From an uncultured Erysipelotrichaceae bacterium (GTDB taxonomy: Bacteria; Bacillota_I; Bacilli_A; Acholeplasmatales; Anaeroplasmataceae), in assembly GCA_902783745.1 (NCBI GenBank), contig CACZRY010000103.1, positions 1 to 7,504 on the forward strand: a DNA stretch of 7,504 bases, written 5' to 3'. The notes below the pieces were generated by a model. It was given only the letters and a program-made list of their open reading frames with translations, was not told where the DNA came from and did no database searches. Shown here in pieces: positions 1 to 5,673 of this stretch; position 1 is the stretch's first letter; the number at the start of each line of letters is the position of its first letter. The translations under genes and the position numbers were made by a program.

Positions 1-73
1 TAAAATGGTAGAAGAAGGAAGACTTGAGAAAATGGGTTCTGGTAAAACAACATATTATGTGGTTAAACTATAG
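1..73 (+). CDS. C-terminal end of a protein with a winged-helix-like tail (5' end outside the window)
   Basis: The frame ending in TAG at 71-73 is open back to the window edge and gives about 23 residues, with the segment VEEGRLEKMGSGKTTYYVVK. A hydrophobic-acidic turn, then GSGK/R-T-TYY and a short beta strand is typical of the wing of winged-helix DNA-binding domains. These often sit at the C-terminus of Fic-type proteins or of AlbA_2/ATP-binding putative transcriptional regulators. That assignment comes from family memory of a very short stretch. The main body of the protein lies upstream, so its function cannot be named. The reading frame stays open for 34 codons after the TAG (see findings), so the annotated end is the simplest reading and not a certainty. 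Confidence 0.7.
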   Translation, partial: KMVEEGRLEKMGSGKTTYYVVKL

Positions 74-207
74 TTGCTCTCATTTTGCAAGCTGTTTTAC
101 GAGAAAAGACTAAAATGTGAGAGAATAAATATGGCTTTAGAGGGTGTACCTCAAATAGTAGAGGGTGCATTGTATTAACAATACTTACCTTTTACACTAA
201 GATTATT
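74..207 (+). other. Structured intergenic stretch of unclear role
   Basis: This stretch has no promoter or gene that I can support. Its first part (77-123) can fold into a long imperfect hairpin. CTCTCA at 77-82 pairs with TGAGAG at 118-123 and TTTT at 83-86 pairs with AAAA at 112-115, leaving a two-base bulge (116-117). A weaker inner stem forms around TTTT 95-98 and AAAA 104-107. The second part carries a nine-base direct repeat, TAGAGGGTG, at 138-146 and 159-167, and a small dyad (ATTGT/ACAAT) near 169-182. It is richer in G than its surroundings. It may be a decayed gene end, the leftover of a mobile element, or a structured 3' UTR. Confidence 0.4.
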
Positions 208-235
208 AAAGATTGATTAATTTCAATCTTTTTTT
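208..235 (+). terminator. Rho-independent terminator
   Basis: AAAGATTGA (208-216) pairs perfectly with TCAATCTTT (223-231) across the loop TTAATT, and a run of T (229-235) follows. It lies between the upstream partial gene and the promoter of the first lipoprotein gene, so it separates the two units. Confidence 0.85.
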
Positions 236-255
236 ATTACAAACTTATGAAAACC

Positions 256-285
256 TTTACAATAAAGCTTAAAATATGTTATAAT
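256..285 (+). promoter_or_regulatory. Sigma-70-type promoter for the lipoprotein pair
   Basis: The -35 box is TTTACA (256-261) and the -10 box is TATAAT (280-285), with an 18-base spacer. A TG dinucleotide at 277-278 makes an extended -10. It sits just after a terminator and about 35 bases before the start codon at 321. Confidence 0.8.
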
Positions 286-320
286 TCATATGATATTTTT
301 TCACATTAGGGGATAATTAT

Positions 321-1259
321 ATGAGAAAAACAAGCAAAAAGTATTTAATTTTTGCCCTCTTTTTAACTAGTGTATTCTCTATAATTTTACTTTTATATTT
401 GACTGGATGTAGTAATTCTACAATAGTAATTGATGGAGTAACATATTCCCAAATAAATGGTTCTTATTGTGTATCTGATTATGATGATGATATGAATCAA
501 ATATCTATATTAGAAGAGTGCAATGGTAAAAAGGTTACCAAAATAGGAGAATACGCATTTAAGGGGGCTTCTAATTTAATAACTATTAATATACCTAATT
601 CGGTTACTGATATAGGGGTTGGTGCGTTTATTGGATGTCATAACCTATCAAGCGTTATAATTCCTAATGAGGTAAAAGAAATAAGAGATTATACATTTTA
701 TAATTGTTATAATCTTAAAAGTGTGTCTTTAGGGGAAAATGTAAAAACCATAAATAGATATGCGTTTTATGGATGTGAAGAATTAGAAGCAATTGATTGT
801 AGTATGGTTATTAAATTTAATGAATTTGCGTTTTCTAATTGTATTAAATTAAAAAGATTTGTCATACCTGATGGTATTAAAATAATTCCTGAATCATTAT
901 TCCAAAATGATATAAGCTTAACTGAGGTTATAATTCCTGCCTCAGTTAATGTAATATCAAAAGAAGCTTTTATGGGTTGTGAATCTCTTAGTACAATAAA
1001 CCTTCCAAAAATTACTGTTTTATATAAATATACATTTTATAAATGTAGTAATTTAAAAGAAATTGTATTACCTGAATCATTAAAAGAGATACAATGTGGA
1101 TGTTTTAGTGAATGTAATAGTTTAGAAAATGTTACTTTTATGTTAGAATGTGATTGGTATGCTTTAGATAAAACTAGAATTAAGATAAATGTTAGTGATA
1201 AATCTAAGGTATTATCATATTTAAAATATGAACAATATAGCTTTCATAAATCAATTTAA
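321..1259 (+). CDS. Lipoprotein with BspA-type leucine-rich repeats
   Basis: This is a 312-residue surface lipoprotein, probably used in binding to host or environmental ligands as BspA-like proteins are; the exact ligand is unknown. A basic start and hydrophobic helix (about residues 8-27) end in the lipobox LTGC, so Cys30 should be lipidated and the protein held on the outer face of the membrane. From about residue 70 it consists of LRR_5/BspA-type repeats with the pattern I-G-x-x-A-F-x-x-C-x-x-L-x-x-I-x-I-P. Anchor motifs such as IGEYAF, IGVGAF, IRDYTF, INRYAF and ISKEAF start at residues 75, 98, 121, 144, 166, 189, 212, 234 and 257, a 22-23 residue period with nine copies. A cysteine recurs at the same place in most copies. 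The start is set by AGGGGA at 308-313. It has no Thr-rich spacer, unlike its downstream neighbour, and is probably cotranscribed with it. Confidence 0.9.
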   Translation: MRKTSKKYLIFALFLTSVFSIILLLYLTGCSNSTIVIDGVTYSQINGSYCVSDYDDDMNQISILEECNGKKVTKIGEYAFKGASNLITINIPNSVTDIGVGAFIGCHNLSSVIIPNEVKEIRDYTFYNCYNLKSVSLGENVKTINRYAFYGCEELEAIDCSMVIKFNEFAFSNCIKLKRFVIPDGIKIIPESLFQNDISLTEVIIPASVNVISKEAFMGCESLSTINLPKITVLYKYTFYKCSNLKEIVLPESLKEIQCGCFSECNSLENVTFMLECDWYALDKTRIKINVSDKSKVLSYLKYEQYSFHKSI

Positions 1260-1276
1260 TAAGGGAGAGATTTAAA

Positions 1277-2659
1277 ATGAAATTAAAGAAAATTATTGGT
1301 ATATCATTAATCGCAAGCTTAGGCGTTTTAGCCTCATGTAGTAATAATACAGATACAAAAACTAATGAATTAACTACTACAACTAAGGTTAATACTACAA
1401 CAAAAGTAGTAACAACAACTGCAAGTACAACTACAACAACATATGAGACTCCATCAATTCCATATGAAGATCTTGTAATACCAGGTTTTAAGATTCAATT
1501 AGAAAATTTAGATACTAATGAAATTATGCTAGATATGTATCAAACTGTTGTTCCAGAAGAAGAAGCATGTGATATTGATTTAAGAAACCTAGATTTAGGT
1601 GGATGGAGAATAACAAGAATTGGATTCCGTTGTTTTGTAGATTCTTATTTTAAAAATATTTATTTACCTGAAACACTAGAAAGGATAGATTCACAAGCAT
1701 TCTATAATTGTAATATAAATGGTACATTATATTTATCAGATAATCTTATCACTCTTGAGAATACATTTGTTGGTTGTAATTATATAGATAATATATATGT
1801 ATCACCAGATTCAAAAAACTTTAAAATGTCTAATGGAATGTTATATTCTAAGAATAAAAAGATTCTATATTATGCACTACCTAATAATTTAGGTGATATT
1901 GAAGTTTCAAATGAATGTGAATCTATTTTATCAAATGCATTTATAAATAATAAATGCCAATCTATTACATTAGGAGATAATATTTCAAAAATAGATAGTA
2001 ATGCGTTTGCAAACTTAACTAACCTAAGATATATTAATATTTCATCTTCAAATACAAAATTTAAGGTTTTAGATAATGTATTATATGACGCAAAATTTGA
2101 AAATTTATTACTTGCTGCAAATGATCCAAATATAAGTGAGTTTAAGCTTGATAGTAGGACAAGAGCTATTTTTCCTAATGCATTTTATAATAATAAATAT
2201 ATTAAAAAATTAACTTTAAATAAGAATAATATAAGAGTATATGATTCTGCATTCAAGAATAGTGCTTTAGAAGAAATAGATTTATCATCTTCTAATTTAG
2301 TCTCTATAGGTGAAAATGCATTTGAGAATTCTAATATTAAAAATATAGATTTAAATGGTGTAAAAGAAATAGGCTATGAAGCATTTAAGAATTGCATAAA
2401 TCTAGAAAGTATTTTGATGCCAAGTAGCTTAGTATTTACTAATAATTATTTATTTAATCAGTGTGTTAATTTGAATACATTAATTATAGATTCAAAATAT
2501 TATGCAGAAAAAGAAAATGATTTAGATTTCATCAAAAACTATGTAGAAGTTATTTATGTATTAGATACAATAACTCCTTCAGGTATTGTTAACTCTAATT
2601 TTACATTACAAGATGAATCTGATAGGGAAGGATACAATAAATATATAAGAAATGAATAA
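1277..2659 (+). CDS. Lipoprotein with Thr-rich stalk and BspA-type leucine-rich repeats
   Basis: This 460-residue surface lipoprotein starts after AAGGGAGA (1261-1268), 17 bases past the preceding stop, so it is probably the second gene of the operon. Its signal peptide ends in LASC with Cys21 as the lipidation site. Residues 27-58 are a Thr-rich stalk (runs of TTT and TTTTT), a likely extended spacer that lifts the domain off the membrane. From about residue 112 it has BspA/LRR_5 repeats with anchors near residues 115, 137, 160, 217, 239, 298, 321, 344, 365 and 388 (for example IDSQAF, IDSNAF, IGENAF, IGYEAF). Two wider gaps hold the insert typical of this family, an N-x-x-F-K ... LY-x-x-x-x-x-x-LL hairpin, at about residues 180-201 and 259-281. 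The last 60 residues leave the repeat pattern. Role in adhesion is inferred from the family; no ligand can be read from the sequence. Confidence 0.9.
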   Translation: MKLKKIIGISLIASLGVLASCSNNTDTKTNELTTTTKVNTTTKVVTTTASTTTTTYETPSIPYEDLVIPGFKIQLENLDTNEIMLDMYQTVVPEEEACDIDLRNLDLGGWRITRIGFRCFVDSYFKNIYLPETLERIDSQAFYNCNINGTLYLSDNLITLENTFVGCNYIDNIYVSPDSKNFKMSNGMLYSKNKKILYYALPNNLGDIEVSNECESILSNAFINNKCQSITLGDNISKIDSNAFANLTNLRYINISSSNTKFKVLDNVLYDAKFENLLLAANDPNISEFKLDSRTRAIFPNAFYNNKYIKKLTLNKNNIRVYDSAFKNSALEEIDLSSSNLVSIGENAFENSNIKNIDLNGVKEIGYEAFKNCINLESILMPSSLVFTNNYLFNQCVNLNTLIIDSKYYAEKENDLDFIKNYVEVIYVLDTITPSGIVNSNFTLQDESDREGYNKYIRNE

Positions 2660-2665
2660 TATATG

Positions 2666-2705
2666 TGCGGTTACTCTAGTGACCGCATTATTGTATTATT
2701 TTGTT
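2666..2705 (+). terminator. Rho-independent terminator after the lipoprotein pair
   Basis: TGCGGTTAC (2666-2674) pairs with GTGACCGCA (2679-2687) over the loop TCTA: nine pairs including one T-G wobble. A T-rich but interrupted tail follows. The next promoter overlaps this tail. Confidence 0.8.
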
Positions 2706-2719
2706 CTATAGATTATAAT
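2691..2719 (+). promoter_or_regulatory. Probable promoter for the 72-residue protein and hydrolase
   Basis: TTGTAT (2691-2696) and TATAAT (2714-2719) are 17 bases apart. A second, weaker -10-like TATAAT lies at 2727-2732. The -35 box is inside the T-rich tail of the preceding terminator, a compact arrangement. Confidence 0.6.
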
Positions 2720-2753
2720 TAATTTATATAATATAAAAAGTGAGGATATAAAA

Positions 2754-2972
2754 ATGGAAGATTTAGAATTCGTAGATATTTATTATATTGAGCTTGGTAT
2801 AGAACGTGTTAAAGCACTATATATTAACGCAAGTAAAAAGAAATATAAAATAAGCTTTGTTGAAGGTGATTTAGCAAATGACCTTACATTTAACGCATCT
2901 ATGATGAAGCAAGAAATATTTGATGCGTTAGTTATAGGATTAAATAATAGTGGATTTAGTGAAGTGAAGTAA
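2754..2972 (+). CDS. Small conserved-looking protein of unknown function
   Basis: This 72-residue soluble, acidic protein starts after AGTGAGG (2739-2745). I do not recognise the family. It has no signal peptide, no membrane segment and no cysteine. Predicted by eye, it has two beta strands in the first half (around VDIYYIEL and YKISFVEG) and a helix in the second half (around SMMKQEIFDALVIGLNNSG), so a small alpha/beta fold is plausible. Its stop is only two bases before the start of the hydrolase, and the ribosome binding site of the hydrolase (AGTGAAG, 2963-2969) lies inside its last codons. The two are therefore translated from one message and may be functionally linked. It is real by spacing, ribosome binding site and normal codon use. 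Confidence 0.75.
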   Translation: MEDLEFVDIYYIELGIERVKALYINASKKKYKISFVEGDLANDLTFNASMMKQEIFDALVIGLNNSGFSEVK

Positions 2973-2974
2973 TT

Positions 2975-3739
2975 ATGGATTTTGATATTAATTATGAATA
3001 TGTAATAAATAAAAACAATGAAAAAATATTTACTTGTTTTTATGTACCTAAAGGTAATAAGGATAAATACCCTTTAGTAATAATAAGTCATGGGTTTATG
3101 GCTAATTATCAGGCTCTTGCAAATTTTGCAGTATTTTTAGCTGAAAAGGGTGTAATGGCATTAACTTTTGATTTTAGAGGTGGTTCTACATATTCTAAAT
3201 CAGATATGGATTTTAAGTCTATGTCTATATTAACTGAGATGGATGACTTAAACGATGTAATTGATTTTGCAAAATCAAAGGATAATGTTTCTAAAGATAA
3301 AATATTATTACTTGGTGAATCACAAGGCGCTGTTGTATCATCATTTGTTGCTGCAAAAAGAAATGATATTATTGGATTAACATTATTATATCCATCATTT
3401 GTATTATTTGATGATATAAGAGACATGTATAAGGATAAGAATAATATAGAAAATCCTTATATGCTAGGATATAGAGTAGGTAAGCAATATATATTAGATA
3501 CATATGATACTAATCCGTATGAAATAATAAAAGATTATAAAAAGAAAGTATTAATTATACATGGTACAAAAGATACTATTTCACCTATTGATTATAGTGA
3601 GGTTGCGTTAAAATATTTAAACCCATCAAGTGAGCTTTTACCTATTGAAGGTGCAGGACATGGATTTAAAGAAGAAGAGATGCAAAAGGTATATGATAGA
3701 TTTATAGTATACGTTGCTGAAATGCTTCTTAAAAAATAG
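2975..3739 (+). CDS. Alpha/beta hydrolase, esterase-like
   Basis: This is a 254-residue cytoplasmic alpha/beta hydrolase with no signal peptide. The core signals are in order: the HGF oxyanion-hole motif at residues 39-41, FDFRG at 65-69, the nucleophile elbow GESQG at 114-118 with Ser116, the acid in GTKD with Asp200, and the base in GAGHG with His229. The complete Ser-Asp-His triad means it should be active. The GxSQG elbow, the HGF-x(9)-LA-x-F-L-A-x-x-G start and a lid region between residues 140 and 185 resemble the cinnamoyl/feruloyl-esterase-like and related carboxylic-ester hydrolases of Gram-positive gut bacteria. That subfamily is a guess; the substrate cannot be read. The start is fixed by a two-base gap to the preceding gene. 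No terminator is visible before the next gene, so some read-through into it is possible. Confidence 0.85.
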   Translation: MDFDINYEYVINKNNEKIFTCFYVPKGNKDKYPLVIISHGFMANYQALANFAVFLAEKGVMALTFDFRGGSTYSKSDMDFKSMSILTEMDDLNDVIDFAKSKDNVSKDKILLLGESQGAVVSSFVAAKRNDIIGLTLLYPSFVLFDDIRDMYKDKNNIENPYMLGYRVGKQYILDTYDTNPYEIIKDYKKKVLIIHGTKDTISPIDYSEVALKYLNPSSELLPIEGAGHGFKEEEMQKVYDRFIVYVAEMLLKK

Positions 3740-3741
3740 TC

Positions 3742-3770
3742 TTTAATATTTGGAAAAATTGTATTATAAT
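3742..3770 (+). promoter_or_regulatory. Candidate promoter for the small membrane protein
   Basis: TTTAAT (3742-3747) and TATAAT (3765-3770) are 17 bases apart. The -35 box is poor. Another TATAAT at 3776-3781 with a directly preceding TG has no good -35 partner. Either could serve the start at 3801. Confidence 0.5.
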
Positions 3771-3800
3771 AAATGTATAATTTTTTGGAGGAATAAAAAA

Positions 3801-4265
3801 ATGGAAAATGATAAGAAAATAATCGGTATGGATTTTAAGGTAGTACAAGGTTTAAACTGGATTATCTTTGTATTTGGTATTGTTGCGTTAGCAGTAGATC
3901 ATGCAAAGATGACAAAGCAACAAAAGCAACAAATTATTCAAGTATTCGTATTTGATGTATTCACAGGTATTATTAGTATAATACTAAGCATCATTGGCGC
4001 AATTGTTGGTGGTATTGCTGGCGCAAAATTAGTAATGGATATTATTTCATATGTTTATATGGCAGCAGTATTTGTAATTTTCTTAATCTTCATGATTAAC
4101 GCATTTATGGGTAAGTTCTTAGAAATGCCTGTTTGCTATAATATTGCAGGAAGCTTCTTAAAGGATCAAAATGATTCTCGTGACAACAATAACAATGAAG
4201 CTAAAAATGAAGCAGTTGATATTGAAGAAAACAAAGAAGAAAAAGTAGATATCGAAGAAAAGTAA
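3801..4265 (+). CDS. Small integral membrane protein, possibly DUF4870/Tic20-like
   Basis: This 154-residue protein starts at the ATG eight bases after a strong GGAGGA (3787-3792). A TTG further upstream (3750) would add 17 residues but has no binding site and would place the real one inside the coding region. Three hydrophobic segments are visible at about residues 18-32, 47-75 (with a glycine-rich SIIGAIVGGIAG stretch that may be a hairpin) and 79-102. A short loop rich in K and Q (MTKQQKQQ) joins the first two. After the last segment comes GKFLEMPVCYNIAGSF, similar in position and pattern to the K-x-x-x-x-P-x-x-x-x-I-A-x-x-F end of DUF4870/Tic20-like proteins. The tail (residues 122-154) is acidic, asparagine-rich and probably disordered. 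The family call is tentative and the function unknown. Confidence 0.8.
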   Translation: MENDKKIIGMDFKVVQGLNWIIFVFGIVALAVDHAKMTKQQKQQIIQVFVFDVFTGIISIILSIIGAIVGGIAGAKLVMDIISYVYMAAVFVIFLIFMINAFMGKFLEMPVCYNIAGSFLKDQNDSRDNNNNEAKNEAVDIEENKEEKVDIEEK

Positions 4266-4272
4266 TTATTCA

Positions 4273-4305
4273 AGGCCTAAATTATTAAATTTGGGCCTGT
4301 TTTTA
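4273..4305 (+). terminator. Rho-independent terminator
   Basis: AGGCCTAAATT (4273-4283) pairs with AATTTGGGCCT (4288-4298) over the loop ATTA, eleven pairs with one T-G wobble. A G and TTTTT (4300-4304) follow. It ends the unit containing the small membrane protein. Confidence 0.92.
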
Positions 4306-4324
4306 TTCATAAAAAATAAATTAT

Positions 4325-4353
4325 TTGCCATAATAACTAAAATAATGTAAAAT
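4325..4353 (+). promoter_or_regulatory. Probable promoter for the small winged-helix protein
   Basis: TTGCCA (4325-4330) and TAAAAT (4348-4353) are 17 bases apart, with a TG at 4346-4347 just before the -10. Transcription would begin near 4360, giving a leader of nearly 80 bases, longer than elsewhere in the window. Confidence 0.6.
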
Positions 4354-4358
4354 AAGTG

Positions 4359-4394
4359 ATACTTAAGTATATATATTATGCTTAATTAACTAAG
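4359..4394 (+). promoter_or_regulatory. Pair of related dyads, candidate operator
   Basis: ATACTTAAGTAT (4359-4370) is a perfect 12-base palindrome at the predicted transcription start. CTTAATTAACTAAG (4381-4394) is a second dyad with 12 of 14 symmetric positions. Their centres are 23 bases apart, near two helical turns. They lie just upstream of a small DNA-binding-type protein, so autoregulation is plausible. In DNA this rich in A and T, short palindromes also arise by chance. Confidence 0.35.
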
Positions 4395-4437
4395 TTATTA
4401 AAATATATTAAAGAAATAGATATTTAGGTGGTATAGT

Positions 4438-4662
4438 ATGGAGCTTAGAAATATATTAGATATATGTGATATATTGTATGAATATGGTACATATGTATCA
4501 ATAAATGATATTATAGATGATTCAGGATTAGATAAAGATATTATACTTAAGGTATTAGATTTATTGATTGAATATGAAATAATAGAAGAAAAGAATAATA
4601 AATATATTACTATTATGGAATATTCAAATGCTTATGATACTATAATAAAGAAATACAAATGA
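4438..4662 (+). CDS. Small winged-helix DNA-binding-type protein
   Basis: This is a 74-residue acidic protein with AGGTGG (4426-4431) six bases before the ATG. The layout fits a minimal winged helix. Helix 1 is at about residues 2-16. VSINDIIDDSGLD (20-32) is the first helix and turn of an HTH. KDIILKVLDLLIEYEIIEE (33-51) is the recognition-helix region leading into the wing. NNKYITI (53-59) is the wing strand, and a short final helix follows. A full transcription factor would often have an extra ligand domain; here none exists, so it may act as a dimer with other control input. It may alternatively bind a protein partner. It ends in TGA, the only TGA stop in the window; a TAG follows one codon later, so reading TGA as Trp would add only two residues. 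Unit: own promoter and own terminator. Confidence 0.75.
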   Translation: MELRNILDICDILYEYGTYVSINDIIDDSGLDKDIILKVLDLLIEYEIIEEKNNKYITIMEYSNAYDTIIKKYK

Positions 4663-4686
4663 AAGTAGAGATACTTTCATTTTTTA
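4657..4686 (+). terminator. Rho-independent terminator overlapping the stop codon
   Basis: AAATGAAAGTA (4657-4667) pairs perfectly with TACTTTCATTT (4672-4682) over GAGA, and the T run continues to 4685. The stop codon TGA (4660-4662) is inside the left arm, so the last coding bases form part of the terminator. Confidence 0.88.
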
Positions 4687-4696
4687 ATATATATAC

Positions 4697-4724
4697 TTTA
4701 ATTTATTTTAAATAGTATTATAAT
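4697..4724 (+). promoter_or_regulatory. Candidate promoter for the membrane-anchored hydrolase
   Basis: TATAAT at 4719-4724 is a perfect -10. The best -35 candidate is TTTAAT (4697-4702), 16 bases upstream, which is poor. The start of transcription would be near 4731, ten bases before the start-site hairpin. Confidence 0.5.
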
Positions 4725-4740
4725 ATGTTAGGTATTTGGG

Positions 4741-4768
4741 GAAATTTAATCTTTGGAGATTTAATTTC
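4741..4768 (+). promoter_or_regulatory. Hairpin holding the ribosome binding site, directly before the start codon
   Basis: GAAATTTAATCT (4741-4752) pairs with AGATTTAATTTC (4757-4768): eleven of twelve positions pair, with one T-T mismatch. The loop is TTGG, so the ribosome binding site GGAG (4755-4758) is split between loop and right arm. The ATG begins at the very next base. Folding would compete with ribosome binding, so this is a likely control of translation. Confidence 0.5.
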
Positions 4769-5506
4769 ATGAAAAAATTAAGAATAATAAGAAATATACT
4801 TGCAATAATATTAATAATAGAAGCTACTTTATTTATATTATTTTATTTAATAGTTGTTATATATTCAAAAGAAAGCTATAAAGCTATAGATATAGATTCA
4901 TATACTAAAAGTAGTGATAATGTTAAAGTAGAATATATTGATAATTATATATACTTTAGCCCTAACAATGACATAAACAAGAATAAAGGTGTAATATTTT
5001 ATCCTGGTGGATTAGTAGATTATATGGCATATACTGAATTATTATATAATCTAGCGTTAGATGGATATTATGGTGCTTTATTTAAAATGCCATATAATCT
5101 AGCATTCTTTGGCAAAAATAATGCAAATAAAATATTAAACAATTATAATGATATTAATTGGTATATAGGAGGACACTCACTTGGTGGTGTTTCTGCCGCA
5201 TCATATTATAGTTCTAATATGAATAGGCTTAATGGATTATTTTTACTTGCATCATATTCAACACATGATATTAAAGATGGTAATGTATTATCAATTTATG
5301 GTAGTAATGATAAAGTATTAAATATGGAATCATATAATAAATATAAAATTAATCTACCTACTAATACTACATTTTATGAAATAGATGGTGGTATACATTC
5401 TTATTTTGGTTCATATGGAATCCAAAAAGGCGATGGTACACCAACTATATCTAAAGAAGAACAAATAGATATAACTATTAAAAAGCTAGCCTTGTTTATG
5501 GACTAG
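4769..5506 (+). CDS. Membrane-anchored alpha/beta hydrolase (Abhydrolase_5 type)
   Basis: This 245-residue protein has an N-terminal hydrophobic helix (about residues 9-31) after a basic start, so its catalytic domain should sit outside the membrane. The domain follows the Abhydrolase_5 pattern well: FYPGG at 77-81 (oxyanion region), MAYTELLYNLALDGY leading to MPYNLAFFG at 107-115, GHSLGG at 135-140 with nucleophile Ser137, LFLLASYS at 157-164, the acid in YGSNDKV with Asp181, and the base in GGIHSYFGSYG with His210. The triad is complete. Substrate unknown; esterase or lipase-like activity on an envelope or external ester is an inference. I chose the ATG at 4769 with GGAG at 4755-4758. A TTG at 4736 would add eleven residues but has no well-spaced binding site. 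The binding site lies in a hairpin (4741-4768), so expression may be controlled at translation. Confidence 0.88.
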   Translation: MKKLRIIRNILAIILIIEATLFILFYLIVVIYSKESYKAIDIDSYTKSSDNVKVEYIDNYIYFSPNNDINKNKGVIFYPGGLVDYMAYTELLYNLALDGYYGALFKMPYNLAFFGKNNANKILNNYNDINWYIGGHSLGGVSAASYYSSNMNRLNGLFLLASYSTHDIKDGNVLSIYGSNDKVLNMESYNKYKINLPTNTTFYEIDGGIHSYFGSYGIQKGDGTPTISKEEQIDITIKKLALFMD

Positions 5507-5526
5507 CTTAATAATAAAATTTTTTT
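5483..5526 (+). terminator. Possible weak terminator spanning the hydrolase stop codon
   Basis: AAGCTAG (5483-5489) pairs with CTAGCTT (5503-5509) over a 13-base loop, with the stop codon TAG at 5504-5506 in the right arm. A run of seven T begins at 5520, ten bases after the stem, farther than usual. It may end this unit before the tRNA promoter. Confidence 0.4.
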
Positions 5527-5536
5527 AAAATAGGTA

Positions 5537-5565
5537 TTGATTTAAAAAAATTGCTATGCTATAAT
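5537..5565 (+). promoter_or_regulatory. Strong promoter for the tRNA pair
   Basis: TTGATT (5537-5542) and TATAAT (5560-5565) are 17 bases apart, with TG at 5557-5558 as an extended -10. The start would be near 5572, leaving a leader of about 16 bases before the first tRNA. Confidence 0.85.
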
Positions 5566-5587
5566 AAACGAGCGTGTTGATACACAC

Positions 5588-5664
5588 CGGGAAATAGCTC
5601 AGCTTGGTAGAGCGCTTGGTTTGGGACCAAGATGTCGCAGGTTCGAATCCTGTTTTCCCGACCA
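5588..5664 (+). tRNA. tRNA-Pro(TGG)
   Basis: This is a 77-base cloverleaf with CCA encoded. The acceptor arms CGGGAAA (5588-5594) and TTTCCCG (5654-5660) pair perfectly, followed by discriminator A and CCA. The D stem is GCTC/GAGC. The anticodon stem CTTGG/CCAAG holds a loop with anticodon TGG at 5622-5624, which reads proline CCN codons. The T loop is the normal TTCGAAT. It is the first gene of a two-tRNA unit, nine bases from the next. Confidence 0.97.
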
Positions 5665-5673
5665 TCTAAATAT

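Noticed and set aside
138..167. T-box riboswitch, suggested by AGGGTG-like words
   Set aside because: The T-box core AGGGTGGNACCGCG is not present, no aminoacyl-tRNA synthetase or amino-acid gene follows, and the words occur before a terminator rather than before a gene.
1345..1450. ACA/ACT-rich repeat as a CRISPR or microsatellite
   Set aside because: It encodes the Thr-rich stalk of the second lipoprotein with no regular spacer structure.
3109..3426. 105-codon open frame on the minus strand
   Set aside because: It lies wholly within the alpha/beta hydrolase, which has a complete catalytic triad. The minus-strand product resembles no family I know, so it is a shadow frame.
3750..3800. TTG start giving a 17-residue longer membrane protein
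   Set aside because: It has no binding site, and the strong GGAGGA at 3787-3792 is correctly placed for the ATG at 3801.
4736..4768. TTG start giving an 11-residue longer hydrolase
   Set aside because: The nearest AGG upstream is only three bases away, too close. The ATG at 4769 with GGAG gives a normal basic start and membrane helix.
600..5060. Frequent GCGTT words in AT-rich DNA, suggesting a modification or uptake motif
   Set aside because: Most copies are in frame as Ala-Phe or Ala-Leu codon pairs on the coding strand, many in the repeated A-F motif of the leucine-rich repeats, so codon choice explains them.
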